The position numbers were made by a program, and so were the translations under genes. Positions 1 to 8,717 of a stretch of 64,000 nt of DNA are shown here, piece after piece; the first letter of the stretch is position 1, and each line of letters opens with the position of its first letter. Source of the DNA: Corynebacterium senegalense (GTDB taxonomy: Bacteria; Actinomycetota; Actinomycetes; Mycobacteriales; Mycobacteriaceae); contig NZ_LS990887.1 in the NCBI RefSeq assembly GCF_900411315.1, positions 613,087-677,086 of the forward strand, written 5' to 3'. Under the pieces are notes generated by a model. The model was not told the DNA's origin and searched no databases. It saw only the letters and a program-made list of their open reading frames with translations.

Positions 1-1
1 C

Positions 2-1741
2 CGCTGGGGCAGATTAACTGCGAGCGAGCGAAACGAAATCCGCACCGATCGCTGGAGACTACAGCAAGAAATGTTGGAGTCGGGGCCCGATCGCTCGGAC
101 ATTCGCAATGCACTCCAATTTCTGTGCTCACCGGAGACCTTTGAGCCAATCTCATCGGCGGCTATGAAGCGAAGCATCCGAGACGGGCTTGCATCTCGAA
201 TCGGTGGCCCCTCCGGCAACAACCCGATGGATATTGACCGCGATCTCCTCGCTATTCGTGGGGTGCTCGCACAAGAGAAAGCGGGCCCGTTCCACTTCTG
301 GACGCCTGGCATCGCGGAGCTCTGGCAACCCGACGTCCCTGCACCCGGTGCCGCCGACCCAGAGACGGATCTGCCAGAGCCGCGTCCCACCCACTATTGG
401 TTATACTCCCCCGGCCCGCAGGACAGCGAGTGGACACATTTCGCCAAGGATAATGTTATGGCTATCGGCTGGCGGGAAGTGGGCGATCTAGCTCAGTACC
501 CCAACCGAGAAGCGATCCGGGAAGCGCTCAGCAGTAAGAGAACCGGTCCCGCGGCTCACAGCAACGATGCGCTTGCTCTGTGGCAGTTCCAGCACGAAAT
601 CAAAGTCGGAGACGTGGTATACGCCAAACGCGGACGACGCGAGATTGTTGGGCGTGGGGTTGTCGTCTCGGAGCCCCGGTTTGAGCCTGAGCGCGAATTG
701 TTCCCTCACGTGATTTCGGTGGAATGGTCCCACCAAGGGCAGTGGCCTCATCCGGGCGATGCCGCCACCAAGACTCTCACCGATATCACGAAGTATCGCG
801 ATTGTGTCGAACAGCTCGAAGAGCTCGTCACGGGCGATCATGACGTGCTACCAACTCCTGCACCCAGGGTGGCACCGACATACGGAAAAGACGAATTCCT
901 CGACGAGGTCTTTCTAACGGAGGCCAGCTACGACCGCCTCCGGTCGTTACTACAGCGTAAGAAGAATGTCATTCTGGCTGGCCCTCCAGGAGTCGGAAAG
1001 ACATACGCTGCAAAGCGCCTCGCCTACTCGATTATTGGAGCCAAAGATCCCAGCAGAGTCCAGATCGTACAGTTTCATCAAAGCTACTCGTACGAGGACT
1101 TCATGATGGGCTATCGCCCCACCGAAGCTGGTGGCTTCACGCTAGCCGAAGGACCTTTTTATCGCTTTTGCGCAACCGCCCGTGAGGATGATGAGAGCCG
1201 CCCTTACTTTTTCATCATCGACGAGATCAATCGCGGAAACATCTCCAAGATCTTGGGCGAGTTGCTAATGCTAATCGAAGCAGACAAACGCGGGCAGGAA
1301 CTCCGGCTTCTCTACAAGAACGAACTGTTCTCAGTTCCCCGAAACCTGTTCATCATCGGCATGATGAACACCGCAGACCGCAGCTTAGCGGTCCTCGACT
1401 ACGCACTGCGGCGACGTTTCGGCTTCTTCGAGATGCGGCCGGCATTCGATTCCGAAGGATTCAAGAGCTGGCAAGACGAAGCGGGTAGCCCCGCTCTGAA
1501 CCAGTTGGTCCAGACAGTTTCGAACCTCAACATGGCAATCAGCGACGACCCTACACTTGGCCGCGGTTTCGAGATCGGTCACAGTTTCTTGACGGCACCC
1601 AGGGGAAACACGATCGTTGACAACGCATGGCTCACGTCGGTCGTCGAGGATGAGCTGGTGCCTCTTCTAGATGAGTACTGGTTCGATGAACCAACTACCG
1701 TCGCGGAATGGTCGACGAAGCTGCGAGCGTCCCTCGAATGA
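2..1741 (+). CDS. mcrB: McrB-type GTPase subunit with EVE-like domain (5' partial)
   Basis: NTP-driven motor subunit of a McrBC-type modification-dependent restriction system, which cuts DNA carrying modified cytosine. Counting from the first ATG in the window (71), residues 107-225 resemble an EVE domain (modified-base reader). The AAA+ core has Walker A GPPGVGKT (304-311), Walker B FFIIDEINR (380-388) and the McrB signature NTADRS (433-438). The frame stays open from base 2 to the ATG at 71, so the true start may lie left of the window; no ribosome site decides. The stop overlaps the next start (ATGA), so B and C are translationally coupled. GC is visibly lower than in the core genes, suggesting acquisition. 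Function by family; the recognised base is unknown. Confidence 0.85.
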   Translation, partial: RWGRLTASERNEIRTDRWRLQQEMLESGPDRSDIRNALQFLCSPETFEPISSAAMKRSIRDGLASRIGGPSGNNPMDIDRDLLAIRGVLAQEKAGPFHFWTPGIAELWQPDVPAPGAADPETDLPEPRPTHYWLYSPGPQDSEWTHFAKDNVMAIGWREVGDLAQYPNREAIREALSSKRTGPAAHSNDALALWQFQHEIKVGDVVYAKRGRREIVGRGVVVSEPRFEPERELFPHVISVEWSHQGQWPHPGDAATKTLTDITKYRDCVEQLEELVTGDHDVLPTPAPRVAPTYGKDEFLDEVFLTEASYDRLRSLLQRKKNVILAGPPGVGKTYAAKRLAYSIIGAKDPSRVQIVQFHQSYSYEDFMMGYRPTEAGGFTLAEGPFYRFCATAREDDESRPYFFIIDEINRGNISKILGELLMLIEADKRGQELRLLYKNELFSVPRNLFIIGMMNTADRSLAVLDYALRRRFGFFEMRPAFDSEGFKSWQDEAGSPALNQLVQTVSNLNMAISDDPTLGRGFEIGHSFLTAPRGNTIVDNAWLTSVVEDELVPLLDEYWFDEPTTVAEWSTKLRASLE

Positions 1742-2832
1742 AGGATCGTTCGATCACTATCCGCAATATCTACGTGATGATGGCCTATGCGTTTCGCTCG
1801 ATAGACACCCTCACCGTTGGCGATGTTGAGACCGAAAGCTTCGACCACCTACACGACTTGTTTGCAGAGATTTTGGCTCGCGGAGTATCGGCACAGGTTA
1901 AGCGCGGCGTGCACCGCGACTATTTACGTCACGAAGAACCCGTGGCCACCATTAGGGGACGGATTGACATCTCCCGCACTGTTACGATCCGAGCTACAAC
2001 GCCAAGTCGCGTCGTCTGCAACTTCGACGAGTACGAGCCGGACACACCGTTTAACCAGGCTCTCAAGTCCGTGATCGTGTTATTGATTCGCCACGGCGAT
2101 GTCGCAGCAGGACGTAAGGACGCGCTCCGACGACTTCTTCCCTACCTGGAACCAGTGACGCTAGTAAGACCGGGTTCAATCCACTGGCATGACTTCGCCT
2201 ACCGGCGCACTAATGCCACATACCGGCTTCTAATCGGTGTCTGCCAACTCGTAGTCCAAGGCCTTCTCCCGACGGAGGAGGCCGGAACCAATCGTCTCAG
2301 CGAATGGCTGTCCGACGATGCGATGAGCACCCTCTACGAGCGATTTCTCCGCGAATACTACGCGTTCCACCACCCAGAGCTGTCACCTGCAGCCAGAGAG
2401 GTTCAGTGGGACCTCGATCCCACCCGCGCCTTAGGTTCTGATCAATTGCCAGCGATGAGAACCGACATCACGTTGAGAACCGGTGGCCGCACGCTGATCA
2501 TCGATGCAAAGTATTACGGACGCTCCATGGCAGAAAGCGCCTACGGAAAGCTCTCGGTTCGCTCTGCCCATCTCTACCAAATTTTTACATATGTGAAGAA
2601 CTCTGACACCCGCCACGACGGGAGCGTTAGCGGGCTACTGCTTTATGCCCGCACCGAAATGCCTACGCAACCGGAACTCGACGTGGTGGTTCAGGGGAAT
2701 AGATTGCAGGCGCACGCGCTCGATCTGACAGTTCCCTGGGAAGACTTGCGTGCCCAGCTCGAGTCGTATCTGTCTGCACTTACGGAGAAATCGAATCAAT
2801 CGCTTGTGAGTAGGCTCCCACCACCTCGTTGA
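1738..2832 (+). CDS. mcrC: McrC-type nuclease subunit
   Basis: Endonuclease partner of the upstream McrB protein; 364 residues from the ATG that overlaps the mcrB stop as ATGA. A longer reading from 1708 is possible but less likely given that coupling. The C-terminal half has a PD-(D/E)xK-type core: Asp243 in RTDITL, then Asp256-x-Lys258 in IIDAKYYG. The N-terminal part matches the McrC family, which contacts the McrB ring. All expected nuclease residues appear intact, so the module looks functional. No methyltransferase is adjacent, as expected for a modification-dependent (type IV) enzyme. Confidence 0.85.
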   Translation: MKDRSITIRNIYVMMAYAFRSIDTLTVGDVETESFDHLHDLFAEILARGVSAQVKRGVHRDYLRHEEPVATIRGRIDISRTVTIRATTPSRVVCNFDEYEPDTPFNQALKSVIVLLIRHGDVAAGRKDALRRLLPYLEPVTLVRPGSIHWHDFAYRRTNATYRLLIGVCQLVVQGLLPTEEAGTNRLSEWLSDDAMSTLYERFLREYYAFHHPELSPAAREVQWDLDPTRALGSDQLPAMRTDITLRTGGRTLIIDAKYYGRSMAESAYGKLSVRSAHLYQIFTYVKNSDTRHDGSVSGLLLYARTEMPTQPELDVVVQGNRLQAHALDLTVPWEDLRAQLESYLSALTEKSNQSLVSRLPPPR

Positions 2833-3182
2833 AAAATGACCCGATGCTATCGGCCACTTTGAATCGCGTGCCGCACCTCCGTAAGCGGCCTAGCACCCCT
2901 ACACGTTGAACTTAAATTCCACGGTATGTAGTTACAAAGTTACTTTCTCGTTAGCCTGCAACAATCAGAAAACAGTAATTGCGTCAGTACACAGAGAACA
3001 TATGGGCGCATGGAAACACGTAAAGCTTTTGCGGGATGGCGTGGACGTCAACGTGAAGATTCTGGAGAACCTCGCCGCCCACGTCGCTCCCGCGTTGGGT
3101 GGCAGCCGAACCACAAAGGATCAGTCATCTGCTACCCCATCGACTTATTCCTGCAGGTCGCAGGACCTTCGCGTAACCGTCA
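2833..3182. other. Intergenic region, no convincing gene
   Basis: About 350 bases between mcrC and the cmtR operator. Short open frames exist (for example 2906-3202 and 3010-3198), but neither has a recognisable domain or ribosome binding site, and both run through the cmtR operator region. I see no strong terminator hairpin. It may be a junction between two acquired modules. Confidence 0.5.
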
Positions 3183-3239
3183 GTTCAGTGCATGTTGAAT
3201 AGTTCAGTGAATACTGTATAGTTCAGCGCATGCTGACTA
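3183..3239 (+). promoter_or_regulatory. Triple 19-bp operator and leaderless promoter of cmtR
   Basis: Three tandem 19-bp units start at 3183, 3202 and 3221, each beginning GTTCAG and sharing GTTCAGYGMATRYTGWMTA. The first is close to a perfect palindrome (TTCAGTGCATGTTGAA). A promoter lies inside: -35 TTGAAT (3195-3200), 16-bp spacer, -10 TATAGT (3217-3222). The ATG at 3230 is 7 nt behind the -10, so the transcript is probably leaderless and the third unit covers the start codon. Bound CmtR would block both promoter elements. Periodicity is seen directly; binding is inferred from ArsR-family behaviour. Confidence 0.75.
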
Positions 3240-3589
3240 TTGCTTCACGTCTCGACGTCATGAACCGGCTCGGCCGGGCTATGGCCGATCCGACGCGCTC
3301 CCGAATCCTGATGACCCTACTCGACGGCCCGAGCTACCCAGCCGTGCTTGCGCGCGACCTTGACCTGACCCGCTCGAACGTCTCGAACCACCTGACCTGC
3401 TTGCGCGACTGCGGCATCATCGTCGCCGAGCCAGAGGGCCGCAAAACTCGCTACGAAATCGCCGATCCGCACCTCGCGGCAGCGCTCGACGCACTGGTGA
3501 ACGCAACGTTGGCTGTCGACGAAAACGCCCCGTGCATCGACCCTGAGTGCTCGGTGCCCGGCTGCGGTGAAAAGGGGGCGGACGCATGA
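3230..3589 (+). CDS. cmtR: CmtR-type Cd(II)/Pb(II)-sensing ArsR-family repressor
   Basis: Winged-helix repressor of the ArsR/SmtB family, closely resembling mycobacterial CmtR, which releases DNA on binding Cd or Pb. The helix around TRSNVSNHLTCLRDCG carries Cys57 and Cys61, and Cys101 sits in the C-terminal tail; these match the CmtR ligands Cys57, Cys61 and Cys102 nearly residue for residue. 119 residues. The start is fixed by a -10 box 7 nt upstream. The stop overlaps the ATPase start (ATGA), making a repressor-exporter operon that should be autoregulated through the triple operator. Confidence 0.9.
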   Translation: MLTIASRLDVMNRLGRAMADPTRSRILMTLLDGPSYPAVLARDLDLTRSNVSNHLTCLRDCGIIVAEPEGRKTRYEIADPHLAAALDALVNATLAVDENAPCIDPECSVPGCGEKGADA

Positions 3590-5478
3590 GCTCGGCGTGT
3601 GGATGCGAACACGAAACCGCCACGGAGATTGAAGAGCTCGATCGGCCATGGTGGAAGGACCCCGAGTTGCTACTGCCGATCTTCTCCGGCGTAGCCCTCT
3701 GCATAGGCCTGGCGCTGGACTGGTCCGGGCTGGAGACACCCGCGACGATACTGTTCTGGGTCGGTCTGCTGCTAGGCGCATACACGTTCGCGCCTGGAGC
3801 GATCCGGAACCTTGTCACGAAGCGCAAGCTAGGCATTGGCTTGTTGATGACGATCAGCGCGGTCGGCGCGGTGATCCTCGGCTTCGTCGGAGAGGCCGCG
3901 GCGCTAGCGTTCCTGTACTCGATCGCTGAGGCGCTGGAGGACAAGGCAATGGACCGGGCCCAGGGCGGACTGCGGGCACTGTTGAAGTTGGTGCCGCAGT
4001 CCGCAACGGTGCTGCGCGACGGCACGGCGGTCGAGGTCGTAGCGAAAGACCTCGTGGTTGGCGAGCTGATGCTCGTGCGCCCCGGGGAGCGGATCGCCAC
4101 GGACGGCATCATTCGTTCCGGACGCTCCAGCCTTGACACCTCAGCGATCACCGGAGAATCCATTCCAGAGGAGGTCGCGCCCGGCGACGAGGTGCCCGCG
4201 GGAGCGATCAACTCCGCCGGTGTGCTGGAGGTCGAGACGACCGCAGCTGGAGCGGACAACTCACTGACCACACTCGTGGACCTGGTCGAGCAGGCGCAGG
4301 CGGAAAAGGGCGACCGCGCCCGGATCGCCGACCGGATTGCCCGACCCTTAGTGCCCGGGGTGATGATCCTGGCGGTGCTGGTCGGCGTGATCGGCTCGCT
4401 GCTGGGCGACCCCGAGACGTGGATCACCCGTGCACTGGTGGTCCTGGTTGCAGCGTCGCCGTGCGCGCTGGCAATCTCCGTGCCGCTGACGGTCGTGGCC
4501 GCGATCGGCGCAGCCAGCCAGTTTGGCGTGGTCATCAAGTCCGGAGCGGCGTTCGAGCGGCTCGGCGGCATCCGTCACCTGGCGGTGGACAAGACTGGAA
4601 CCCTCACCCGCAACCAGCCCGAGGTTACCGGCGTGGTCCCGGCAGACGGATTCAATCGGGCGCAAGTGCTTGCTTTTGCGGCGGCAGTTGAGCAGCAATC
4701 GACGCACCCCCTCGCCGCGGCGATCGCGGCGGCGGGGCCCGAAGCGCCCGCTGCCCTGGACATCAGCGAGGAATCCGGGCATGGCATCAGCGGCACCGTC
4801 GAAGGTCGACGGGTGCTGGTGGGCAGCCCCCGATGGATCGACGCCGGGCCACTGAAGGCCGATGTTGAGCGCATGGAGTCCGAGGGGCAGACCTGCGTCC
4901 TGGTCGCCGTCGATGACGCCCTTGCCGGGGCGATCGGGGTCCGCGACGAGCTGCGGCCCGAGGTGCCCGAAGCCGTGCAGACCCTGCACGCCAACGACGT
5001 GGAAGTGAGCATGCTCACCGGTGACAACACTCGCACCGCCCGGGCACTGGCTGAAATCGCCGGAATCGACGACGTGCGCGCCGAGCTGCGCCCGGAGGAC
5101 AAGGCGAGCATCGTAGCCGAACTCTCCTCCAAGACGCCGACGGCGATGATCGGTGACGGCATCAACGACGCGCCGGCACTGGCGGGCGCGACGGTGGGCA
5201 TAGCGATGGGAGCGACTGGCTCCGACGCCGCGATCGAGTCCGCTGATGTCGCCTTCACCGGCCATGACCTCCGGCTGATCCCGCAGGCTCTGCAGCACGC
5301 CCGCCGAGGCAGCAGGATCATCAACCAGAACATCGTGCTGTCTCTGGCCATCATCATCGTGTTGATGCCGCTAGCGATCAGCGGAGTGCTGGGCCTGGCC
5401 GCCGTCGTGTTGGTTCACGAGGTCGCCGAAGTCATCGTGATCTTGAACGGCCTGCGGGCTGCGCAAGCGAAGCGCTGA
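3586..5478 (+). CDS. ctpG: Heavy-metal P1B-type ATPase, CtpG/CadA-like (Cd/Pb/Zn export)
   Basis: Inner-membrane metal exporter, 630 residues, coupled to cmtR. It has phosphatase loop TGES (189-192), phosphorylation site Asp335 in DKTGT, the STHP histidine-proline motif and GDGINDAPA. The transmembrane metal site reads SPC (291-293) rather than CPC, as I recall for actinobacterial CtpG-type pumps. The N-terminus lacks a ferredoxin-like metal domain; instead Cys5 and Cys7 followed by His9 (ACGCEHE) may serve. Substrate is inferred from the CmtR partner. It ends 78 bp before the convergent monooxygenase gene; a palindrome CCAGCGCGCTGG lies in that gap. Confidence 0.88.
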   Translation: MSSACGCEHETATEIEELDRPWWKDPELLLPIFSGVALCIGLALDWSGLETPATILFWVGLLLGAYTFAPGAIRNLVTKRKLGIGLLMTISAVGAVILGFVGEAAALAFLYSIAEALEDKAMDRAQGGLRALLKLVPQSATVLRDGTAVEVVAKDLVVGELMLVRPGERIATDGIIRSGRSSLDTSAITGESIPEEVAPGDEVPAGAINSAGVLEVETTAAGADNSLTTLVDLVEQAQAEKGDRARIADRIARPLVPGVMILAVLVGVIGSLLGDPETWITRALVVLVAASPCALAISVPLTVVAAIGAASQFGVVIKSGAAFERLGGIRHLAVDKTGTLTRNQPEVTGVVPADGFNRAQVLAFAAAVEQQSTHPLAAAIAAAGPEAPAALDISEESGHGISGTVEGRRVLVGSPRWIDAGPLKADVERMESEGQTCVLVAVDDALAGAIGVRDELRPEVPEAVQTLHANDVEVSMLTGDNTRTARALAEIAGIDDVRAELRPEDKASIVAELSSKTPTAMIGDGINDAPALAGATVGIAMGATGSDAAIESADVAFTGHDLRLIPQALQHARRGSRIINQNIVLSLAIIIVLMPLAISGVLGLAAVVLVHEVAEVIVILNGLRAAQAKR

Positions 5479-5556
5479 GCCACACTTTCGCCCAGCGCGC
5501 TGGCTCTCCAACGCGGATCTTGGAAGGATCGAGCTGCTCAGGGAGCAAGCGACATC

Positions 5557-6537
5557 TCAAAACTTTTGATGCGGAGCTTCATCGACACGGCCCGCGACTA
5601 TCTGGGCAGTGTGTTTGGCAAAGGGCCCCACACCCATCAGCGTTGCCGAGCCGTCGCCGGTCCAGTTGCCGTAACCGACTAGATGCAGATTCCCCACTTC
5701 AGGTTCGCGGCCGCGCATGAGGTGGCGGAATGGGCCGAGGGCCGGACGAAAACCTGTGCACCAGATCAGGTGGTCGTGGTCGAGCTCGTTCAAGCTATCG
5801 AAGATGGGGGTAGCGGTGAGCTGACCGGAGTTGCGGAGCTCACGTAGATGAGGAAGCGCAACAATGTCCCCGAGGTTCGGGCCGGGATCGCCGCCGAGAA
5901 TCCGGCGGCGGCTGTTGAGAAAGAGATCGCGGCCATCGATGTTGTCAGGCATCCAGCGCGGTTGCTCACGTGTGTACCATGTGACCTCCGATGTCCCGAT
6001 GAGATCCGCGGCGATCTGAGCACCCGAATTCGCCCCACCGACCACCGCGACCTTCGCACCGCGGAATGGTTCCGGCCCGGGGTAGATCGACGAGTGCCAC
6101 TGGCGGCCACGGAAGGTGCCGGGATAGTGGGGCACGAAAGGCGCGGACCACGTGCCTGTGGCCGCGACAACGTGCTCCGCTGTGAACTGACCCGCAGACG
6201 TGTCCAGATGAAACACCCCACCATCACAAGACACGCTGCGGACGTGTACGGGGCGCCTAACTGGGATGTCGTAGCGCTGTTCGTAGTGTTCCAGGTAGTC
6301 GATGACATGGTGTGCCGGCGGATACCCCGGGTAGTGCGGCATAGGCCAGCCGGGCAGATTAGAGAACCCCGCGGCAGAGAAAAGCGTCAGCGAAGGCCAT
6401 GCGTGCAACCATGCTCCGCCAGCTTCTTCCTGGTTGTCCAGGACCAGGAAATCCACTTTGAAGCGCCGCAGATAATAGGCCGTGGCTAAACCGGACTGGC
6501 CACCGCCGACGACGATGGCAGTGTGGTGCTCAGTCAT
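5557..6537 (-). CDS. Flavin-containing monooxygenase-like oxidoreductase (CzcO/ArsO type)
   Basis: FAD- and NADPH-dependent oxidoreductase of 326 residues. The N-terminal FAD site GGGQSGLATA is followed by GGAWLHAWPSL; a second dinucleotide fold GGANSGAQIA lies mid-protein, and ATGTW resembles the ATG motif of Baeyer-Villiger/FMO-like enzymes. Similar proteins are annotated CzcO or ArsO and occur near metal-resistance genes, which fits its place beside the Cd/Pb pump. The start at 6537 (MTEHHTAIVV) puts the FAD motif at the usual distance from the N-terminus; the frame extends upstream but that part is Arg-rich and unlike the family. Substrate unknown. Confidence 0.75.
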   Translation of the reverse strand: MTEHHTAIVVGGGQSGLATAYYLRRFKVDFLVLDNQEEAGGAWLHAWPSLTLFSAAGFSNLPGWPMPHYPGYPPAHHVIDYLEHYEQRYDIPVRRPVHVRSVSCDGGVFHLDTSAGQFTAEHVVAATGTWSAPFVPHYPGTFRGRQWHSSIYPGPEPFRGAKVAVVGGANSGAQIAADLIGTSEVTWYTREQPRWMPDNIDGRDLFLNSRRRILGGDPGPNLGDIVALPHLRELRNSGQLTATPIFDSLNELDHDHLIWCTGFRPALGPFRHLMRGREPEVGNLHLVGYGNWTGDGSATLMGVGPFAKHTAQIVAGRVDEAPHQKF

Positions 6538-6794
6538 TGGAGAGCACCGCCATTGCACCCGCAGGGACCTCAAGCGCCGTCTGACGGTCATTCTGGCGCG
6601 GGCCACCGCACGCAGGCGGGACAACACCGGCGGAGGCCACAATCTCCGCCACCATTCTGATGGACAAGCGCTTCATGCCCGCGAGTGTAGCCAGCGTCCC
6701 CCGAAAAACTGCAGAACCCGCAACACTCTTCTCGGGCCCAGTTGCAGTCGACTACCCGCTTTCCCATGCGCGGTCTCTCGATAGACTAACCACC

Positions 6795-7385
6795 ATGGAA
6801 CGTAGCTACAGGTGGGTGCACATCGACAACCCCGTCATCCAGAACGAGGCTACGGTTCGGTTTCACGGAGCCGGTTTATCGGCCACCGGAGTGCAACACG
6901 GAGAGGGTTACCAGGCAACCTGGGCATTAGAGGCCACGGAGAACTGGGCCACCCAGAATGTGACGGTGAACGTTGAAGGCGATGGTTGGGAGCGGAGCCT
7001 CAAACTCGTCAGGTCCGAGCAGGGCGTATGGTCGCCGCAGACCAAAGAAGAGGGGACCCCGCCAACAAATCTGCCCTCCCCCGGAATTGTTCGTTCAGCA
7101 GACCTGGAAGACGCGCTGGATTGCGACCTCGGCCTTTGCCCGCTCACGAACACGATGCCCATTCGCCGCTTGGGGCTTTTGGAAGCTCAGGTTCCTAAGA
7201 CGCAACTCATCATGGCCTGGATTGATATGCCATCGCTAGAAGTGATCGCTTCGGACCAGTACTACAGCTCAATCGACTCTAAGACAGTCCGCTACGCAAG
7301 TGGAACACGTGGAGTCGATGTCGAATTAGAAGTGGACAGTGACGGAGTGGTCGTACATTACCCTGATCTCGCCCAGCGGGTCTGA
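6795..7385 (+). CDS. Putative glycolipid-binding domain protein
   Basis: Cytoplasmic protein of 196 residues resembling the putative glycolipid-binding family (PF06475): tryptophan-rich start RSYRWVHID, then VRFHGAGLSATG and a C-terminal YASGTRGVDVELEVD block. No signal peptide or membrane segment. Start chosen because TAGACT (6782-6787) lies exactly 7 nt before the ATG, a leaderless arrangement; the upstream in-frame ATG at 6660 gives an unrelated extension. Transcribed alone. Function is not experimentally anchored; the family name rests on structural similarity. Confidence 0.65.
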   Translation: MERSYRWVHIDNPVIQNEATVRFHGAGLSATGVQHGEGYQATWALEATENWATQNVTVNVEGDGWERSLKLVRSEQGVWSPQTKEEGTPPTNLPSPGIVRSADLEDALDCDLGLCPLTNTMPIRRLGLLEAQVPKTQLIMAWIDMPSLEVIASDQYYSSIDSKTVRYASGTRGVDVELEVDSDGVVVHYPDLAQRV

Positions 7386-7436
7386 TTCAGGCGGCTCCGC
7401 TCAAGAGCACCTCGGGTTCGGGGTACGGTGGCACCC

Positions 7437-7979
7437 ATGCGCATCTTCACCGTCGGCCACTCCAACCTTGAATTCGACGAGTTCGTGCGCATGCTTCAGG
7501 CAGCCGGGGTCGCGGCAGTCGTCGATGTGCGCAAGCTGACCGGTTCACGGAAGTACCCGTGGTTCAACGACGACTCCCTCACCCAGCGCCTCCCCACACA
7601 CGGCATCGACTACATGAAGAACGAGGGGCTGGCGGGGCGGCGCAACGTATCCAAGACGATCCCGTTCGAGGTCAACGCCAACTGGCAAAACCGCAGCTTT
7701 CACAACTACGCCGACCACGCCCTGGGTGAGGAATTCGCTACAGCATTGGAGAAACTGCGCCAGCAGGCTGCCCACACACCGACCGCCATCATGTGTTCCG
7801 AGGCGGTGTGGTGGCGCTGCCACCGCCGCATCATCGCCGATCACCTCCTCGCTCACGGGGACGAGGTGGAGCACGTAATGGGGTTGGGGGCCAAAGGTGC
7901 GTCGATACGCGAAGCAACGCTTAACGACGGCGCCGTGGTCGGCGACGACCTCCTCGTGCGCTACCCCGCGCGGGAATAG
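7437..7979 (+). CDS. DUF488 domain protein
   Basis: Small soluble protein (180 residues) of the DUF488 family. The N-terminus MRIFTVGHSN and the segments VDVRKLTGSRKYPWFN and IMCSEAVWWRCHRRIIAD, with a conserved cysteine-containing loop, are characteristic. A GTG at 7428 is also in frame, but TACGGT (7424-7429) sits 7 nt before the ATG at 7437, favouring a leaderless start there. The biochemical role of the family is not established. It converges on the SCO1664-family gene with only a few bases between stops. Confidence 0.75.
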   Translation: MRIFTVGHSNLEFDEFVRMLQAAGVAAVVDVRKLTGSRKYPWFNDDSLTQRLPTHGIDYMKNEGLAGRRNVSKTIPFEVNANWQNRSFHNYADHALGEEFATALEKLRQQAAHTPTAIMCSEAVWWRCHRRIIADHLLAHGDEVEHVMGLGAKGASIREATLNDGAVVGDDLLVRYPARE

Positions 7980-7982
7980 CGC

Positions 7983-8717
7983 TTACACCAGGGGCCAGGG
8001 GTAAGGAAACTCAGACTGGGGCTCGGGCAGCCACGGCAGGCGCACGATGCGCGAGGCGCGCGATTTCAACGCCGCCACCTCTTCCGGTGTCAACAATGAC
8101 GCCACCTCCTCCGGCACCTCCCCCGCGAGCGGCTCGACCGCATCCACCAGCTCGGATGGGATGGTCTCATGCGCGAACTCCCAGATCACGGTGCGCAGCT
8201 TCGGGTCCTGGTGAAAGCACAGTCCCTGGTCGATTCCCCACACGTGGTCAACGTGGTTCATGGTTTCCGAGGCTGCAAGCAAGACGTGGCCCGATTTACG
8301 GTCCGTGTTGTTCACCAGCAGGTCGAAGACGGCCATGCGCAGGAACTGGGGATGCAGGTCAGTGCGGGTCTCGTAAAGCGGGAAGTAGTGGGAGCCGTCG
8401 TTGTCTACGTAGCACTGCAACGACCCGACGCCGAGCGGCTCCACCTCGCGCACCACCGTGGGCGGCACTATGTCCCAGCCCAACCATTCGCTGAGCAGGT
8501 ACGCGGCCCGCTCGCGCCGCCACAGCCCCGCCGGAAAGTCATGAAGGTAGCGCTCCCCGGCTTCGGGCTTGAAGATGCCCCAGCAGTAGTCCGCTTGGCC
8601 ACCGTCGCGAGCAAGCGTGACATCCACGAGCACGGTGAGGTTCGAGGATTCCGCGAGCTGGCCCACGAAACCTACCTCACCGTGTTGAAGCAGTTCAAGC
8701 GTCTCAAGCGCGGTCAC
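7983..8717 (-). CDS. SCO1664-family protein (PI3/4-kinase-like fold)
   Basis: Protein of 244 residues matching the actinobacterial SCO1664 family (TIGR03843). Segments CWGIFKPEAGER, AVFDLLVNNTDRKSGHVLL and VWGIDQGLCFH recall the ATP-binding and catalytic loop (N-N-x-D-R) of phosphatidylinositol-kinase-like folds, though the substrate is unknown. Its start overlaps the stop of the upstream phosphatase gene by 4 bp (ATGA). This pair is conserved across actinobacteria, often near mycothiol synthesis genes such as mshC; mshC itself is not in the window. Confidence 0.8.
   Translation of the reverse strand: MTALETLELLQHGEVGFVGQLAESSNLTVLVDVTLARDGGQADYCWGIFKPEAGERYLHDFPAGLWRRERAAYLLSEWLGWDIVPPTVVREVEPLGVGSLQCYVDNDGSHYFPLYETRTDLHPQFLRMAVFDLLVNNTDRKSGHVLLAASETMNHVDHVWGIDQGLCFHQDPKLRTVIWEFAHETIPSELVDAVEPLAGEVPEEVASLLTPEEVAALKSRASRIVRLPWLPEPQSEFPYPWPLV

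Noticed and set aside
2906..3202. Open frame of 98 residues before cmtR
   Set aside because: No homology, no ribosome site, and it runs through the cmtR operator.
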